64,000 bases of DNA from Carposina sasakii (Eukaryota > Arthropoda > Insecta > Lepidoptera > Carposinidae): assembly GCA_014607495.2 (NCBI GenBank), contig CP053152.1, positions 9,655,899 to 9,719,898 of the forward strand. Reading direction: 5' to 3'. Below are positions 1-11,899 of the stretch, in pieces; position 1 is the first letter of the stretch, and every line of letters starts with the position of its first letter. The position numbers and the translations under genes were made by a program. The notes below the pieces were generated by a model that saw only the letters and a list, made by a program, of their open reading frames with translations, was not told where the DNA came from and did not search any database.

Positions 1-180
1 ATCCACGAGTTGGGCTTCGAACTGGTTCCGCATGCTCGTATTCGCCGGATCTAGCTCCGTGCGATGAAATTACAAAAATTTTTTGACAAATGAGGACTGC
101 ATCGCTGGTGTAAATGCCTATTTTGAAGACCTCGCAAAACGTATTTTTTGGAGGGGATAAAAAATATGTGGAACAAGTGT
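1..180 (+). pseudogene. Decayed mariner-family transposase, C-terminal catalytic end
   Basis: Forward-frame translation gives, in pieces, a motif reading LGFELVPHA, then in another frame YSPDLAPCD, then NAYFEDL, then FLEGIK and WNKCL. These are the order and wording of the C-terminal third of mariner-type DDE/D transposases, including the last catalytic aspartate in the SPDLAPCD box. The frame changes at least twice and stops are present, so the copy is dead. The 5' part lies outside the window. Mariner transposases cut and paste DNA at TA dinucleotides. The element's own terminal repeat cannot be placed with certainty. Confidence 0.75.
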
Positions 181-236
181 TTGGCCCCAAAATAAATGTA
201 AATTGTTTACTTTTAAAACGACTTATCAAACATATA

Positions 237-1042
237 TACAGGGTGTTTGTGACAGCCCGGCAAATATTGATACCATGACTTCAGATCATAATTCTGAGAT
301 GGAAAACACTGAAAATTTTCTAAGGAAAATTACAAATTTTTCCGTCATTTTTTTATATTTTCAGGAAATAAATAGTTATGTTCGTTTAATTAGGCTTTAC
401 ACAATGATTTAAAAATAAAATTTTAGCCAAATGAAGATTTAAAAAAGTTGCCCTCAAAAAACTTCAAATAACTGATCAACCTTATGGAGAGTAACAAGTG
501 ATCCAAAAAACAGCAATGTATCACACAACCAACTTATATATACCTATAATAAAAATGTAACGGATCGCTGTCTGTACATGGAAAATATATGAGAAAAAAT
601 ATTATAGGAGACCTTTATCAACGCAATAGTACCTACCCAAAAGAATGATTTTTGTCTGTTTGTTGGTTTGTCTGTGCGTTTGTGCACGCTAATCTCAGAA
701 ACGGCCGAACCGATTTCGATGCGGTTCAGCAATATATTGTGACAGGTCCCACTTAACATATAGGCTACTTTTTATCCCGGGAAAATGTTTTTATTCCGGA
801 TAATTTCGACATTTTGTTTTTTCTGTAGTCTACGCGGACGGAGTCGCAGGCGTCCACTAATAACCAATAAACCCATTTAATTTGTCACAGGATCGCCCGA
901 TACAATTGGCGCGGGGAGCAAAGATCACTGATAATTAAATCAAAAATACATTTCCTGCGAGTAATAACACTGTCGATTAACTCAACACAATGGTACTTGT
1001 TTAGCCTTTCAGTATTTGCCTGGCTGTCACCCGCACCCTGTA
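237..1042. mobile_element. Inverted-repeat element with TACAGGGTG ends, carrying a nested insertion
   Basis: The left end TACAGGGTG...GTGACAGCCCGGCAAAT (237-270) is repeated in reverse at the right end (about 1010-1042), and both outer edges abut TA. This suggests a Tc1/mariner-type target duplication and an 806-bp non-autonomous element. No transposase frame is visible inside. Positions 541-863 are occupied by a different interspersed repeat (Helitron-like family, see separate entry). Part of the left interior recurs at about 51640-52050. Confidence 0.6.
541..863 (-). mobile_element. Helitron-like interspersed repeat, family A, copy 1
   Basis: Reverse copy of a family also seen at 36846-37092, 43706-43915, 54900-55235 and 59085-59180. 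Read in this orientation it ends in a GC-rich hairpin (GGACG...CGTCC) followed by ACTAA and then T. A hairpin just before a CTRR terminus is the known form of Helitron 3' ends. No Rep/helicase coding is present, so class assignment is inference. Confidence 0.5.
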
Positions 1043-1066
1043 TATCGCCGAAGATTTGCGGTAGGT

Positions 1067-3370
1067 AAGTGCATAAGTTCATAACTTCATCAGATGTTAC
1101 CTAATATTCTGAATTAAAACTTTTGGTCTAATAACCAATTTATTTTATTAACAATCTATGTATATACACACTGATTGAAAGCTCTTTCGATAAAGCTCTA
1201 ACAATATTGTAGCAGTAGGTACTGCATTAGATCTTTTAACATTACGGGTATTCAAAGAGTATTGTAGCTAAAGGCTTTAGTACCTACTTGCATATCGGAC
1301 TCTTTTCATCTACAGGGCTAGTCAAGTGGGTTCTTCTGAGTACTAGTACTTCGAGCCAGATGTGAAGTTTTACATATTTGTTGTTTTTGTTGTATGCGTC
1401 TGCGCAGCCTTCCTGCAAAGGTGTAGTGACTCACGCATACCTAGTCGATGACGTACCGCCCTTTCTCGAGAAAAGGAAGATAGGCGTTTATTTCTTTGGT
1501 GTCGTTTTGTAACGCTATCGCGTTTTATCTTAAAGGCTTAAAGTCTTGTAGCTATGACGTCATTAGAAAATCCTTTATTTTTATTTAAACTGCAAAAAAT
1601 AACAGCGCACCCTCATTAATATCCTCCTTTGAGGTAGCTCCTAATATAAAAACCTACGTCAATGTCTGCGCAAGCACACGTCATGGTTAGTCAGAAACAG
1701 GGTGTAATATATTATACTTACCTACAAGTGGATGCTTGCTATTTTGTCCATGTAAACTTTGAAACTTTACGTTCGAGTGGGAATTTTGAAAATCTTTGCT
1801 TATCGGTTGTTTACGTCCATACACTTTACACTATTATAGGAAGGAGATCGGTATTGCCTCAAGCTAAATTTGAGTAGGTATAAGAGCAACATTACTACTC
1901 GGGACATAGTGATGAAACTAAGAACCCCAATGCCCAGTCATCTTTCGATTCAGATAAAAAGACAGTAGCGACATTGGACAGCCTTCCCAATTCCGCGAAG
2001 CATTTGTTTCAAATCTGGGGGACATTTTTTGAAAATTCTTGAGCCGAATGCAACCACTAACCAACCGTTAACGAAACGCGGTACGAACCAATATAAGTAT
2101 ACTTACCGCTTGACTAATAAGGTATATTTTAGCACGCATCGGTCACGAGTATGATAGAATCAAAACAAATATCTGTCTCGTGCTGAAATGTGTCTAATTA
2201 CGTCACCATAAAGTAATTAATGCTTTGTTCTGAGCGTCTACAACGGTTCCGTTTCGGCTTCGTTCCAGCTCTAGACTTTTCGAGAATTGTTCCCCTGCTC
2301 GCGTTTGGACATCCATTTAACTCTCGCAAATGTTACCATCAATAATCGTGACAGACATATTTTTTATGACAACCCAGCTTTTTGTTTGGATAAATTAAAT
2401 GATTGCAAATGCAGACTTTGAAGCCACGGTTAGATATTGCTATTTTTTCATGCCTGGTAGGAATATAAAAATAATAAATTATTAATATTTCGGATAAAGT
2501 TAAAAATAGATACAGATATATCTGTCTGACAGATAATTTCGAATAAAATAATGTAACACTATGTCATAATACGTTATATAAATGGATAAAGAGAGGTGAC
2601 ATAAATAGAATGATAACAAGCAAAGTTATTAAAATCTCACCTCCAACCGAGATAAAGCTAATAGAAGTAGAGATAAATAACATAGAGCAAATTGTAATGG
2701 GATCTTTCAATTTAAGATATTATCATTGTTGTGCATATGCTAAGATTAACTTAATTAAAACTGTATTACAAGGTGTTGTTATGCAATGATTTGTTTAATA
2801 TTTTTCATTAGAATCACTGATAGCCTTTGCCCATTTTAAAGTTATTTTCTTCAATTTGATTTGGAGGCAACGTGCTGATATTTACGATACATGTACAATA
2901 CTTTTTTTTTTACAGATGCTTTTTGCCCTGTAATATTAAGTTCTATTTGTTTATATATTTTCCATGAACATTTGATGATAACCTTTTCGCCTTGTTAGTT
3001 ATTTTCCGCATTTCCATTTATAAGAGTAAAACTATAATATATCTAACTTTGGATGAAACGAAGTAGCTCCTATCTACTCATTTAATAAGTTATCGTTTCT
3101 TTATTTTACCTTTGCTATTACATACTGGATATTGTCATTTTCCTAAGTCTTAGATTGTAGAAGTAGGTATCATTTTACTAATACATCCCATGTAAGTCTA
3201 AAAGAGTGACTTAGCTCGAGCTATTGGATTACCTAATTGAAAATCCGAAAATCTTTGCCTCTTCTTCCTGTGTATGCGTAAAAAAATTTATATAAAATAA
3301 GACAAATTCGTATTTTTGTGGATTTTGGATCTCAACAAGTTGTATTAGTTTTTGTGTTTTTATATGTAGG
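1067..3370. other. Gene-free AT-rich stretch
   Basis: I see no coding exon, RNA gene or recognisable repeat here. Open frames are under 75 codons with no family resemblance. Runs of A/T and TAGGTA-type words are the only visible texture. Confidence 0.5.
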
Positions 3371-3372
3371 TA

Positions 3373-3423
3373 TTTGATAGTTCTCTATCAAATTGGTAGA
3401 AATTTCTACCAATGACTATCAAA
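3373..3423. repeat. Nested palindrome
   Basis: A perfect 20-bp palindrome (TTGGTAGAAATTTCTACCAA, 3393-3412) sits inside a second inverted repeat (TTTGATAG at 3373-3380 and CTATCAAA at 3416-3423). The inner palindrome has no loop, so it could extrude as a cruciform. No function can be assigned. Confidence 0.7.
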
Positions 3424-6400
3424 GTGATATCATATCATAACATTTTCATAACTGGTAAACTTTGTTATGGGAAAACTTTCGGCAGTGACGTATATCAATC
3501 AAGCCGAGGTTTCCAGGGTACAAGGTTACGGCGAACACCGTCGAATGCGGGCGAAGCCGCGCACTAGCGATACGATCACAAGGCGATAATGCAAAGGTCG
3601 CGCTATCTCTCGAAGACATGCCCACTCTGACCTTGCTCCAGTTAACTCGCCCTTGTTCTCTGCAGCCCACAGACTTATCGAGTGCATTAGCTTCAATAGC
3701 TGGCCCACTGTGCTTAATTACCATTCTCTCTGAGCGACAATAACGAATTAATGCTACAATAATAACTTACAAGTTGCTTTGCAGTTGGAAGACGGACAAA
3801 ATGTTTTAACCCCTACATTATGACTATACTACTCTAGCTGTAGTACTTTGCAATGACACAGATGGAAAATAATGGCCTTGGTTTGATGATTTTTACGTGT
3901 TTCTTAACTCATGCTTTTTTTTCAAACACAAACAATAAATAACGTCAAACGAAGTACATTACGATTGCCTGCCAGATTAGGCTGTCTTTATGATTAAAGT
4001 ATAATTATTGATCCTCGATTGTATCGCAACCATCGATCTTAATCAGCTTTTTACTATTCATGATTAAAGATACAATTTTTATACCTACAAACAGTAATAT
4101 GAAAGAAATCTTATTTAACGAAATGCATACCAAGTAATCAATCTCAGCAAAATGCAATAGCAGACAGATCTCAGTTAAGTTTTGCAAAATATTACACAAA
4201 TCTTCTATTTGCAATCAAAGAAATTGATCGTAAGTAAGTAGAACACCTAAACGAGCGAGCTGATAGGATAGATCTGCTTATAAACAGTGTTTGCTTAAAT
4301 TATGGGTATACCATGTAGGTTCATCTGATTTTTTGACTTGAAGAATACAGAATCATTAATGATGATAATGCAAAATGTAAGGACAAGCAACTGTCCTCCC
4401 TCCTTCGAACGAATAGTACCTGAGTTATCTGGTTCATTTTGATGCGTCATGCACAATAAGTGGGTATTTTTTTAAGAAAAACACAAACTACGATGTTGAT
4501 CGATCGTTGTATTTAAAAATATTAGTAAATACTCAAGTGAGTATGTATTTAATATAAAAAAGAGATAAATATTTAAGTAGGTTTTCGAAAATTTTCTGTG
4601 TGATTAAATAGATAATAGAATAGGTACATATATGTCGGAATGGAAGAACTCTATGGCGGAACAATACACAATTTAATCTAAGCCGAATACACATATCACA
4701 AGGGCTAAACAACCGTAGGGTATAAGCCATAAAACTTACAGGCTTGCAAACTCTATATCGATATTCCTCGGTTTTCTGCTCAGTCTCAGGGTATTTTATG
4801 GGGCCAGTTTTATAAAATCGGCTCTTGTTTCCCATTAAAAAAACCCAATATGTTTTCTTTTCCGGAGAAAGGTTAAACAATGCCTCTAATCGAACCATCT
4901 AATAAAATATTCTCAGCGCATGTATGCCCGCCCATGCACGTTTTCCATAGCTTTCCGTGAAAGACGTTGCCCCCACCCCCGCTTAGGGCGTGAAAGCACC
5001 ACGCGGCAGCGTGCGCGGGCGCATCTAAGTGTGTCACGACTCACGCGGGTCGACGAACGCCGGCCTAGACCCACATATTGCAATTGGGGCAGAATCAGCG
5101 ACAGTACACTTAGCGCGTTGACCCCGCGCGGTGAAATGCCCATCTCTCTCCTTTACACTCTTTCTCTCGATGTCGCCTAAAGACGGCTTTCCCAACGACC
5201 CGTGTACCGTCGAAACAAACATCGCACATGCACATGCCTAATGCACACGCATCTAGCCTGCAACTCGACAATACACGCTTGAAATCGTCGCTGAGAACAG
5301 TGATTATTAAATTACCCCTTTCACGATAATGTGCATATCCTATTAAAATATTTATTCATGAAGCTAATAACTTTCCTGAGCGGTAGTAAAACGGTGTGCA
5401 GATGTGTCGTGCAGGATCGTCAATGTTTGTGTTTTCTCCGCTTGCATGTGATCATCCGAACTATTCGATGGAACTTACTTACCTACTTATTTATAAGTAT
5501 GTATACCTAACTACTATAATCTAGATTATCTTTATGTACGAATTAATTTTTAAATATTTCGAAGAAAGTGCAGGTCACATTCAGGCAGTCAAAATATCGA
5601 CTGTAATCACTTACTTTATCTATTAATTTTCGCTGGGCTCTCTATGTAAACTTTAACTAAGAGTTTACATTTTTCATACAAATTGTTTTTATCATTAAAA
5701 TTATGAAGGTTGAAGGTTATTTCATAACTGCCTAATCAAAAATTTCGGTTCAAAAACTGAAAGTATTAGAAGAACTGTTTATAGTAGAATGATACAACAT
5801 ATATATAACATATAATCACGCCTTTATCCCTTACAGGGTAGGCAGAGCATCAAGAGCCGATAGAACCACCCTTCTGATTAATTTTGATACAAATCGAGTA
5901 AAAATCTGAGTTCCCTTCGATTTTCAGGGATATAGGTTCTAATTCTGCTACGCACTACGTCAGTAACGGATCCATCTAACAAATAGGTACAATTTGAGTT
6001 GATAGTATAGTATATTAAAAGGTCACAGTCTCAATTGTTCTCTTGTTCACCCAAGCGACCATCATTCCGCTTTGTCTGTCACGGCCCCTTAAATTTGAGT
6101 CCGTTACTTGTAAATATAGGCCCTATAACGTTGTAACTGTCAGAACACGCCAAATAGAGCTTGTTAAAAAATTAAGCCATTCTGTCCCACTAACTCTAAT
6201 GTTAGCTTAAAACGTTAAGTTGAAGTGAAAACTATTTCGTTTCGTGACTTTCATGTTTTCAGTATCATTGATTCACAATCCAGTGTTTACAAGCACTGAT
6301 TGATTTAGAATTTACTTTCTATTTAGGTAAAGTAAAATGCATGTGCAAGCGGGGTAACAAATGAATAAGAGCGAACGGAAAAGAAAGTAAAAATGAGTGC

Positions 6401-8290
6401 ATTGATATAAGAACTAGGCAAGCATGTGGCGAGAAACTTGATCTAGCGAACGCATTAGTTTCATGTAGGGAGAAAAAGTGATGGCGATCTGAGTGGAAAC
6501 ATCGAGAGCATTGTGCGCTGTTCCCGCGCTCTATGCGTTCATGTTGCACATTTTTTCCCCTACTTCTTCACTTTCTTCACTGATACCTACACTTTCTAGG
6601 TTTATGGTGAAATGTCTGCGCTTTCTAACGTAACACTAGTGCAAGTTTTTCTTTGCCGTCAGTAATGAAACCGAGTTGATGTTGTTATTCGCACTTAGTT
6701 TTATTGATTCAGCATTTAAGTTGCTAGAAATCGAGTGACGAATTCCAATAATTTTATCTACTCGTTCAAGCTCAAGAGTAAGAGTCGCCGGTTGAATTCC
6801 ATCTGCCAGAGTGTATCTATAGGTACTTATTCAGCTATAAATATACAACCAACTTTGTTGGCTTTCCGTACAAATACATGTACCACAGCTCTTTTTTCCT
6901 TTATGCCTACGAGTTAATATAATAAGATCTATTGTTTAGATATACGGGTTAATTCTAGTTAAATCATCAGATTCTTTAGTCACAAGTGCATCTAGGCTTA
7001 AAATTGCATAATCAGCTATGACCCGTCACTATGCCAACACAGTTCAGAATGTTCAGATATTATTGCCGAGATGCAAAACAAACTGCCTCTCTCCGCCTGT
7101 TATTCGCTTTGTGACAGTATTTAGGTCAGCTTGGAGACTTGCTCTGGAAATCTGCATAGACGGATGTCGGTGCTATCGTAGATATTGTGCATAAGTTTCT
7201 CCTGCAGAGAAACTTTCCAAGTGTACTCAGCCGCGGGCGGGCGGTGGTCGTGCACCCACGGAAATGGGTTCGCGACAATAAACCATAAACCGTGTCTATG
7301 TAGGGCATCGGCGCAGGCGCGGGATCGCAGTCGCCGGCGCACTGAAATGCAAATCGGTAGGAACTTTCTTCCGGCGCGCGGTTGCGGCTATTGTATTAAT
7401 TTCACCAGCGCGTGAGGTTAACGCCTTCCCTAAAAGATGTGTGTCAGTTTGATTTCGTTTAAAGTGTTCATATTAGATAGGTTCGTGCTATTAGGCAAAA
7501 TTCTTTTACTTGCGACAGATTTTAATTCCTCAAAAAGGTAATAATTTATACGTATTTATGAAACGTAGCTGGGAAAGTACTCTAGTTTTCAAAGTAATTT
7601 ATTCAAGAGCGGTCATTTGAGATACCACTAACGGATTACCGAAAAGCCACGGCAGTTGGCAACAGCGTCGCGGCTGTAAAATTTGGGCGCACTCGTGAGC
7701 GTGAGACCCCGACCCGCGCAACACGATCGGCGCGGGCGCACTCGGTGCAGCTAACCTACTTGGCGAGCGTTGATCTCTTTGTTTGTAAACATGGCCGCCC
7801 GTACCGTCCACTAACACCTTGTACCTAGATTTTTTGATAGTTCAATATTGGTTTTTAACTAAGACATTAATTTAAATTTTCCTGTAACTTCGGAAAATGC
7901 GAGAAGAGAGGGAGAGAAGAAATGTCGTTTAAAGATTTTATATTACTTGGGAAGCTCTGTAATAAAATACTTTTGCAAAACTAGGTTAGTACGTACATAT
8001 TTCTATGTCTCTACATAATTAATTTGTCTATGGTAAAATCAAGGCAAATACTGAAATAGAGTATCTTTTTAAACAGAAATGTAGAGACTTGAATAAATGC
8101 GTCTTGCAGAGATGAAGTTTAAATCAGAACTAATAGGTTTCATGAGCTCATGAGTTAAGATTTTAAGAGTGCCCTTGAAGTACCTTTTAAAAGCTTCATG
8201 TTCACGATCAATATCAATCCTACGCTTTCAAATTACAATTTTGTCAGTATGTAAAGTAGATTCTTTAACATTTTAATCGTTTGGTACATA
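3424..8290. other. Gene-free stretch with a few GC-rich patches
   Basis: No supported gene. GC- and CpG-rich patches stand out from AT-rich surroundings at about 3480-3680, 4920-5220, 7180-7400 and 7640-7800. They contain short open frames but none resembles a known protein or has convincing splice partners. A fragment of the GGGTAGGCAGAGC repeat family lies at 5795-5890. Confidence 0.45.
5795..5890 (+). repeat. GTAGGCAGAGC repeat family, copy 1
   Basis: The segment reading CACGCCTTTATCCC...GGGTAGGCAGAGC...GATAGAACCAC recurs at 9766-9846 (reverse), 27340-27430, 29177-29266 (reverse) and 51764-51925. It is often joined to a CATA microsatellite. It is an unclassified lepidopteran-type interspersed repeat with no coding capacity seen. 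Confidence 0.7.
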
Positions 8291-8368
8291 TCTAAGATGT
8301 CTGTAGGTAGAAGTATGTTATTTAAGTATGTATGTAAATAACATACTTCTACCTACAGACATCTTAGA
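8291..8368. repeat. Perfect 34-bp-arm hairpin
   Basis: Arms 8291-8324 and 8335-8368 are perfect reverse complements with a 10-base loop (AGTATGTATG). No mismatch is seen over 34 bp. The open frames that cross it on both strands are by-products of the inverted repeat. It could be a very young fold-back insertion, a minimal MITE, or a small-RNA hairpin. No target duplication is obvious. Confidence 0.85.
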
Positions 8369-8564
8369 AAAGACCTTTTTTAAAAATTTTAGCCTTTTCA
8401 ATTTGGAATGTATTTTGTTGTGGTATTTAACGTATTTAACTGAAATATATTTTTGTTTTCCTACGATACAGGTAAACACTGAAATTAAACCTTTCTTACC
8501 GAGAGTACTAGAGGTAGTCATGTGGTATCATGGTGGATTTTAATCAAATTTCTATTTATTTCAA

Positions 8565-8743
8565 TGAGGGATTTTCTGACAACTATTAAAAGTAAAAAAA
8601 AATTGTATAAATCACCTGGATAGATGGCGTGAGCGCATCACCATCCCGAAATTCGGTTTCGTCATTGGTCACGTAGGAGGGAGGGTGATGCGCTCACGCC
8701 ATCTATTTTTAACAGTTATTTTAACTTGTCAGAAAATCCCTCA
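8565..8743. mobile_element. Fold-back MITE with TTCAA target duplication
   Basis: Terminal repeats TGAGGGATTTTCTGACAA (8565-8582) and its exact reverse complement (8726-8743) are flanked on both sides by TTCAA (8560-8564 and 8744-8748). Inside, a second 23-bp perfect inverted repeat (ATAGATGGCGTGAGCGC... at 8620-8642, partner 8684-8706) forms an inner stem. The 179-bp element has no coding capacity. The 5-bp duplication is seen directly. The superfamily is not determined. Confidence 0.8.
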
Positions 8744-9516
8744 TTCAATCTTGGCCTGTCCCTGTCACTCCACGTAGTTCATATTTCTTCCAAGGAATAA
8801 TTCAGCTAGCTTCTAGCGATAGCCGACAAATTTATTCTTTCTCTCCGAATACCGCTGAAAAATAGTTAAACGAGCTTTTAATTTCTGAAGCTGTAAAACG
8901 TTATTTCAGTAGTAGCTCTCCTGTGTACATTTTCCTCGTAGCTTTAGACATAATTATTTTTAGTGTCCTGTGTTAAAATATTAAATACAGACTAGTACTC
9001 AAGTATTTGTTTATATTTGACTAAACATTTGTACATAACATAGTTTATGTCACGTAAAATCCACATGCGAAGTATTGACAAAAAAAGATTGCGTGCATTT
9101 GCTCATGTGAGCACTGACAATTTGCTCGGCAAATATTGCATATCGTTATATGCTCACTATTGGTGGGCAGGTTCTTGAGTTCATGACTTTTGGCCTAAAT
9201 TAGAGGATAATTCCATGTAATGGTTGTATAACACTTTGTCTTGACTCTTTTGTGGTTTTAAGCTTTTGCATAGAACCAATTCGGTGTATAACCACAGTAA
9301 TTATTACTGCATTGAGGGCATACATAGAGCAACTGGAATCCCATTTGTAAAGCGATTTCATTATTTCTACTCAAACTATAAATGTATTAAATAACTATTT
9401 GTGTATAATAGTATGTTATATACACAGTAGTATATTATTATAGTAATATGATGTCCCAAAACGACATTTCGTGTTACATGGATAGAGTCGCGAGGAAATG
9501 CTACCTAATGTTTACA

Positions 9517-9690
9517 TACATGAATACACGGTTGTGTTGCCGAAATGGGGTAGCCAGTACTGTAGGATCATAAAGGAGTTCCCACAGCTACGTTTAGCAT
9601 AGCTGGGTCAGAGACAAGTTAGCTAGCTTATCGCCTCAGAGAATGCCCGAATTCCTTAGTCGACTCTTACGCTTTGCACGGAAAGAGATG
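9517..9690 (+). repeat. GAAATGGGGTAGC repeat family, copy 1
   Basis: The segment beginning near GTGTTGCCGAAATGGGGTAGC and ending around TTATCGCCTCAGAGAATG has relatives at about 24405-24560 (same strand, inside CYP306A1 intron 2) and 29895-30055 (opposite strand). The copies are diverged, non-coding and unclassified. Confidence 0.6.
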
Positions 9691-9765
9691 CAGCTGATGA
9701 ATTCTAGTGAAGCCCCGCATCATCACATGACTAATTTTTAGAAATCTTTAAAATAAAATACCCTC

Positions 9766-9846
9766 AAAATTGGTCAGAAGTGGCACCATGTGGTTCTATC
9801 GGCCCTTGGTGCTCTGCCTACCCCGTAAGGGATAAAGGCGTGATAT
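9766..9846 (-). repeat. GTAGGCAGAGC repeat family, copy 2
   Basis: Reverse-orientation copy, recognisable by GTGGTTCTATCGGCCCTTGG and the CCCCGTAAGGGATAAAGGCG segment shared with the copies at 5795, 27340, 29177 and 51764. Confidence 0.7.
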
Positions 9847-10690
9847 TATGTTTATGTAAAATAAAAATTCTTATCATTCCAATTATTAAAAGAAAGATTT
9901 TTTTTTCATTTAATTTGAAATTTTATTTGATGAAAGGAAGGGTCGAGCAGTGCGTGTGGTTTTTGGTCGTGCACTTGTGCTGGGTGGACTAGCGCGTTGT
10001 CACTACCGTTTAGGAGTGGTATGGTAGGTAATAGAATGAGTTTAGCCAAATCTAGTTTAATCCAGAACGAATTATGCAGTGGTTACCAAGGAATACTATC
10101 ATATACACAAAATCCATTTATAGTGAAATATTGTTCACGCTGGAAACTTTAGAGACAGTGCAAAAGAGTAGTATCTACCTAGCTAGGGCCACGGTCACAT
10201 AACAAATCTAAACCATTAAAACGTACAGTAGAGCATTACAATTTCGTTTCATTACACATTTAATCAATAGAACAGGTAATAGATATCGGTACGGGCCGTG
10301 ATCCGCATAGCGTTTGGCCGTCAAGCGGTCTCGACCCTCGGCTGTATTACGTAAAGGCACCAACCACGCCTGGTCCCTTCACATTGTCACTGGTCATTCA
10401 ACCCGACCATTCTGCTGTGATGAAGAATGCAAGGACATCTATCGCCTACGAACGTCAAGCTGGCTCGGGCTAGCAGCAGGCGGACGCGGCCGGACGAAGT
10501 TTTGAAAGTTTAGGATATTCGAGGTGAAAAGGATAAGGGTTGTGATTGCTATCGTGGTATATAGGTACTTATACATATAGAATTAGAAACTCGGGAAAGG
10601 GTTATTTTCCCAACATAAAATTTTGCCTTAGTCCTGTACCCGATTTTGATAACGACTTCTTAAGCTTTCTGGCAGAAAGATTTCGGATTA

Positions 10691-10954
10691 TACAGGGTGT
10701 AACAAAAAGGGTATGTTAAGCGAAAAGCTATGTAAATAGCCCACTATAGGGAACCTATTCATAAAATTTGAGACTCGATATCACATGTTTATTTTTCAAG
10801 ATTGTATGAAAATTCCTGAGATGTTTAAGAATTCTCCATACTATCTGAAAAAATTAACATGTGATTTCGCATCTCAAATTTTGCAGATAGGTTCTATACA
10901 GTGGGCTATCTTCATAGCATTTCGCTTAACATACCCCTTTTGTTACATCCTGTA
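10691..10954. mobile_element. TACAGGGTGTAAC fold-back MITE, copy 1
   Basis: The element starts TACAGGGTGTAACAAAAAGG and ends with the diverged reverse complement CCTTTTGTTACATCCTGTA, flanked by TA on each side. The two halves are imperfect inverted copies along most of the 264 bp. Two sister copies lie at 11567-11828 and 15319-15588. TA flanks and the CAGGG start fit a Tc1/mariner-related MITE. No transposase is encoded. Confidence 0.8.
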
Positions 10955-11230
10955 TAGGTATCTACATGTACGTATTGTGAAAGGTTAAAAAAAGGATATG
11001 AGTATGTAGGAAACTTTTTAATTGGTAATACAAACTAATTGGTAATAAAAAATTATACATATTGGTTCATTTATCTATGGAATTTTCCTCTCGGGAGTAC
11101 TTCTTACATAACTAATCTTCATGTTTTACGAAAATGCAATTTACATTGTACTCGTATGTACCTACTCCTTGTTTATAAAATAAAAGTATTTAAAATGTCA
11201 AAAGGTTATCGAACTCGTATCATGCTATGC

Positions 11231-11261
11231 AATATTACTATATGCAGCATATAGTAATATT
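11231..11261. repeat. Near-perfect 31-bp palindrome
   Basis: AATATTACTATATGC and its reverse complement GCATATAGTAATATT are separated by a single A. Only the central base is unpaired. No associated gene is seen. Confidence 0.8.
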
Positions 11262-11566
11262 ATTGAAATTAAGACGAATATAGGTACTTTTAAAAGTTGA
11301 CTGTTTAAATGAGTATGTTGCGTGAGAGAGAACAGAGCCCAAATATTGTGAAATAACCTTTTAGAGCCTCTCTAAACTTTACTAAGTTGTTTGTGGGAAC
11401 TGCATATCTATACTTACTCGTATTTAGGTACCTATATACCTACTTAACAACTTGAGCGAGCATTCCTTTGAAAAAACCTTTTTTTGACATACATGTAGGT
11501 AGGTAAGTACTAAGTAGTATATTATATAATTTGTAGATAGTAAAAAAAATGGTAGTTACCTAGATA

Positions 11567-11828
11567 TACAGGGTGTAACAAAAAGGGTATGTTAAGCGAA
11601 AAGCTATGTAAATAGCCCACTATAGAGAACCTATCTACAAAATTTATGACTCGATATCACATTTTTATTTTTCAAGATTGTATGAAAATTCCTGAGATAT
11701 TTAAAAATTCTCCATACTATCCGGAAAAATAAATATGTGATTTCGGGTCTCAAATTTTGTGAATAGGTTCTCTACAGTGGGCTGTTCATATAGCTTTTCG
11801 CTTAACATACCCTTTTTGTTACCCTGTA
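11567..11828. mobile_element. TACAGGGTGTAAC fold-back MITE, copy 2
   Basis: Second copy of the family at 10691, in the same orientation and only about 600 bp away. It shows the same TA flanks, the segment GGTATGTTAAGCGAAAAGC at one end and its reverse complement at the other. Downstream (11830-11900) a short fragment resembling a Helitron-like end (CACTAACGGCCGCCC) follows directly. Confidence 0.8.
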
Positions 11829-11899
11829 TAGGCACACTAACGGCCGCCCTCGACTTCGACCGCGTCAACTTTAGAACTATCGTCATTTCCCGTTCTCGT

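Larger units (their letters stand above)
8749..10690. other. Gene-free stretch with two repeat fragments
   Basis: No supported gene. It holds a repeat at 9517-9690 (GAAATGGGGTAGC family) and one at 9766-9846 (GTAGGCAGAGC family). The remainder is AT-rich single-copy-looking sequence. Confidence 0.45.

Noticed and set aside
4533..4898. 121-codon minus-strand open frame
   Set aside because: No recognisable domain, no splice or promoter context, and an AT-rich C-terminal part of low complexity.
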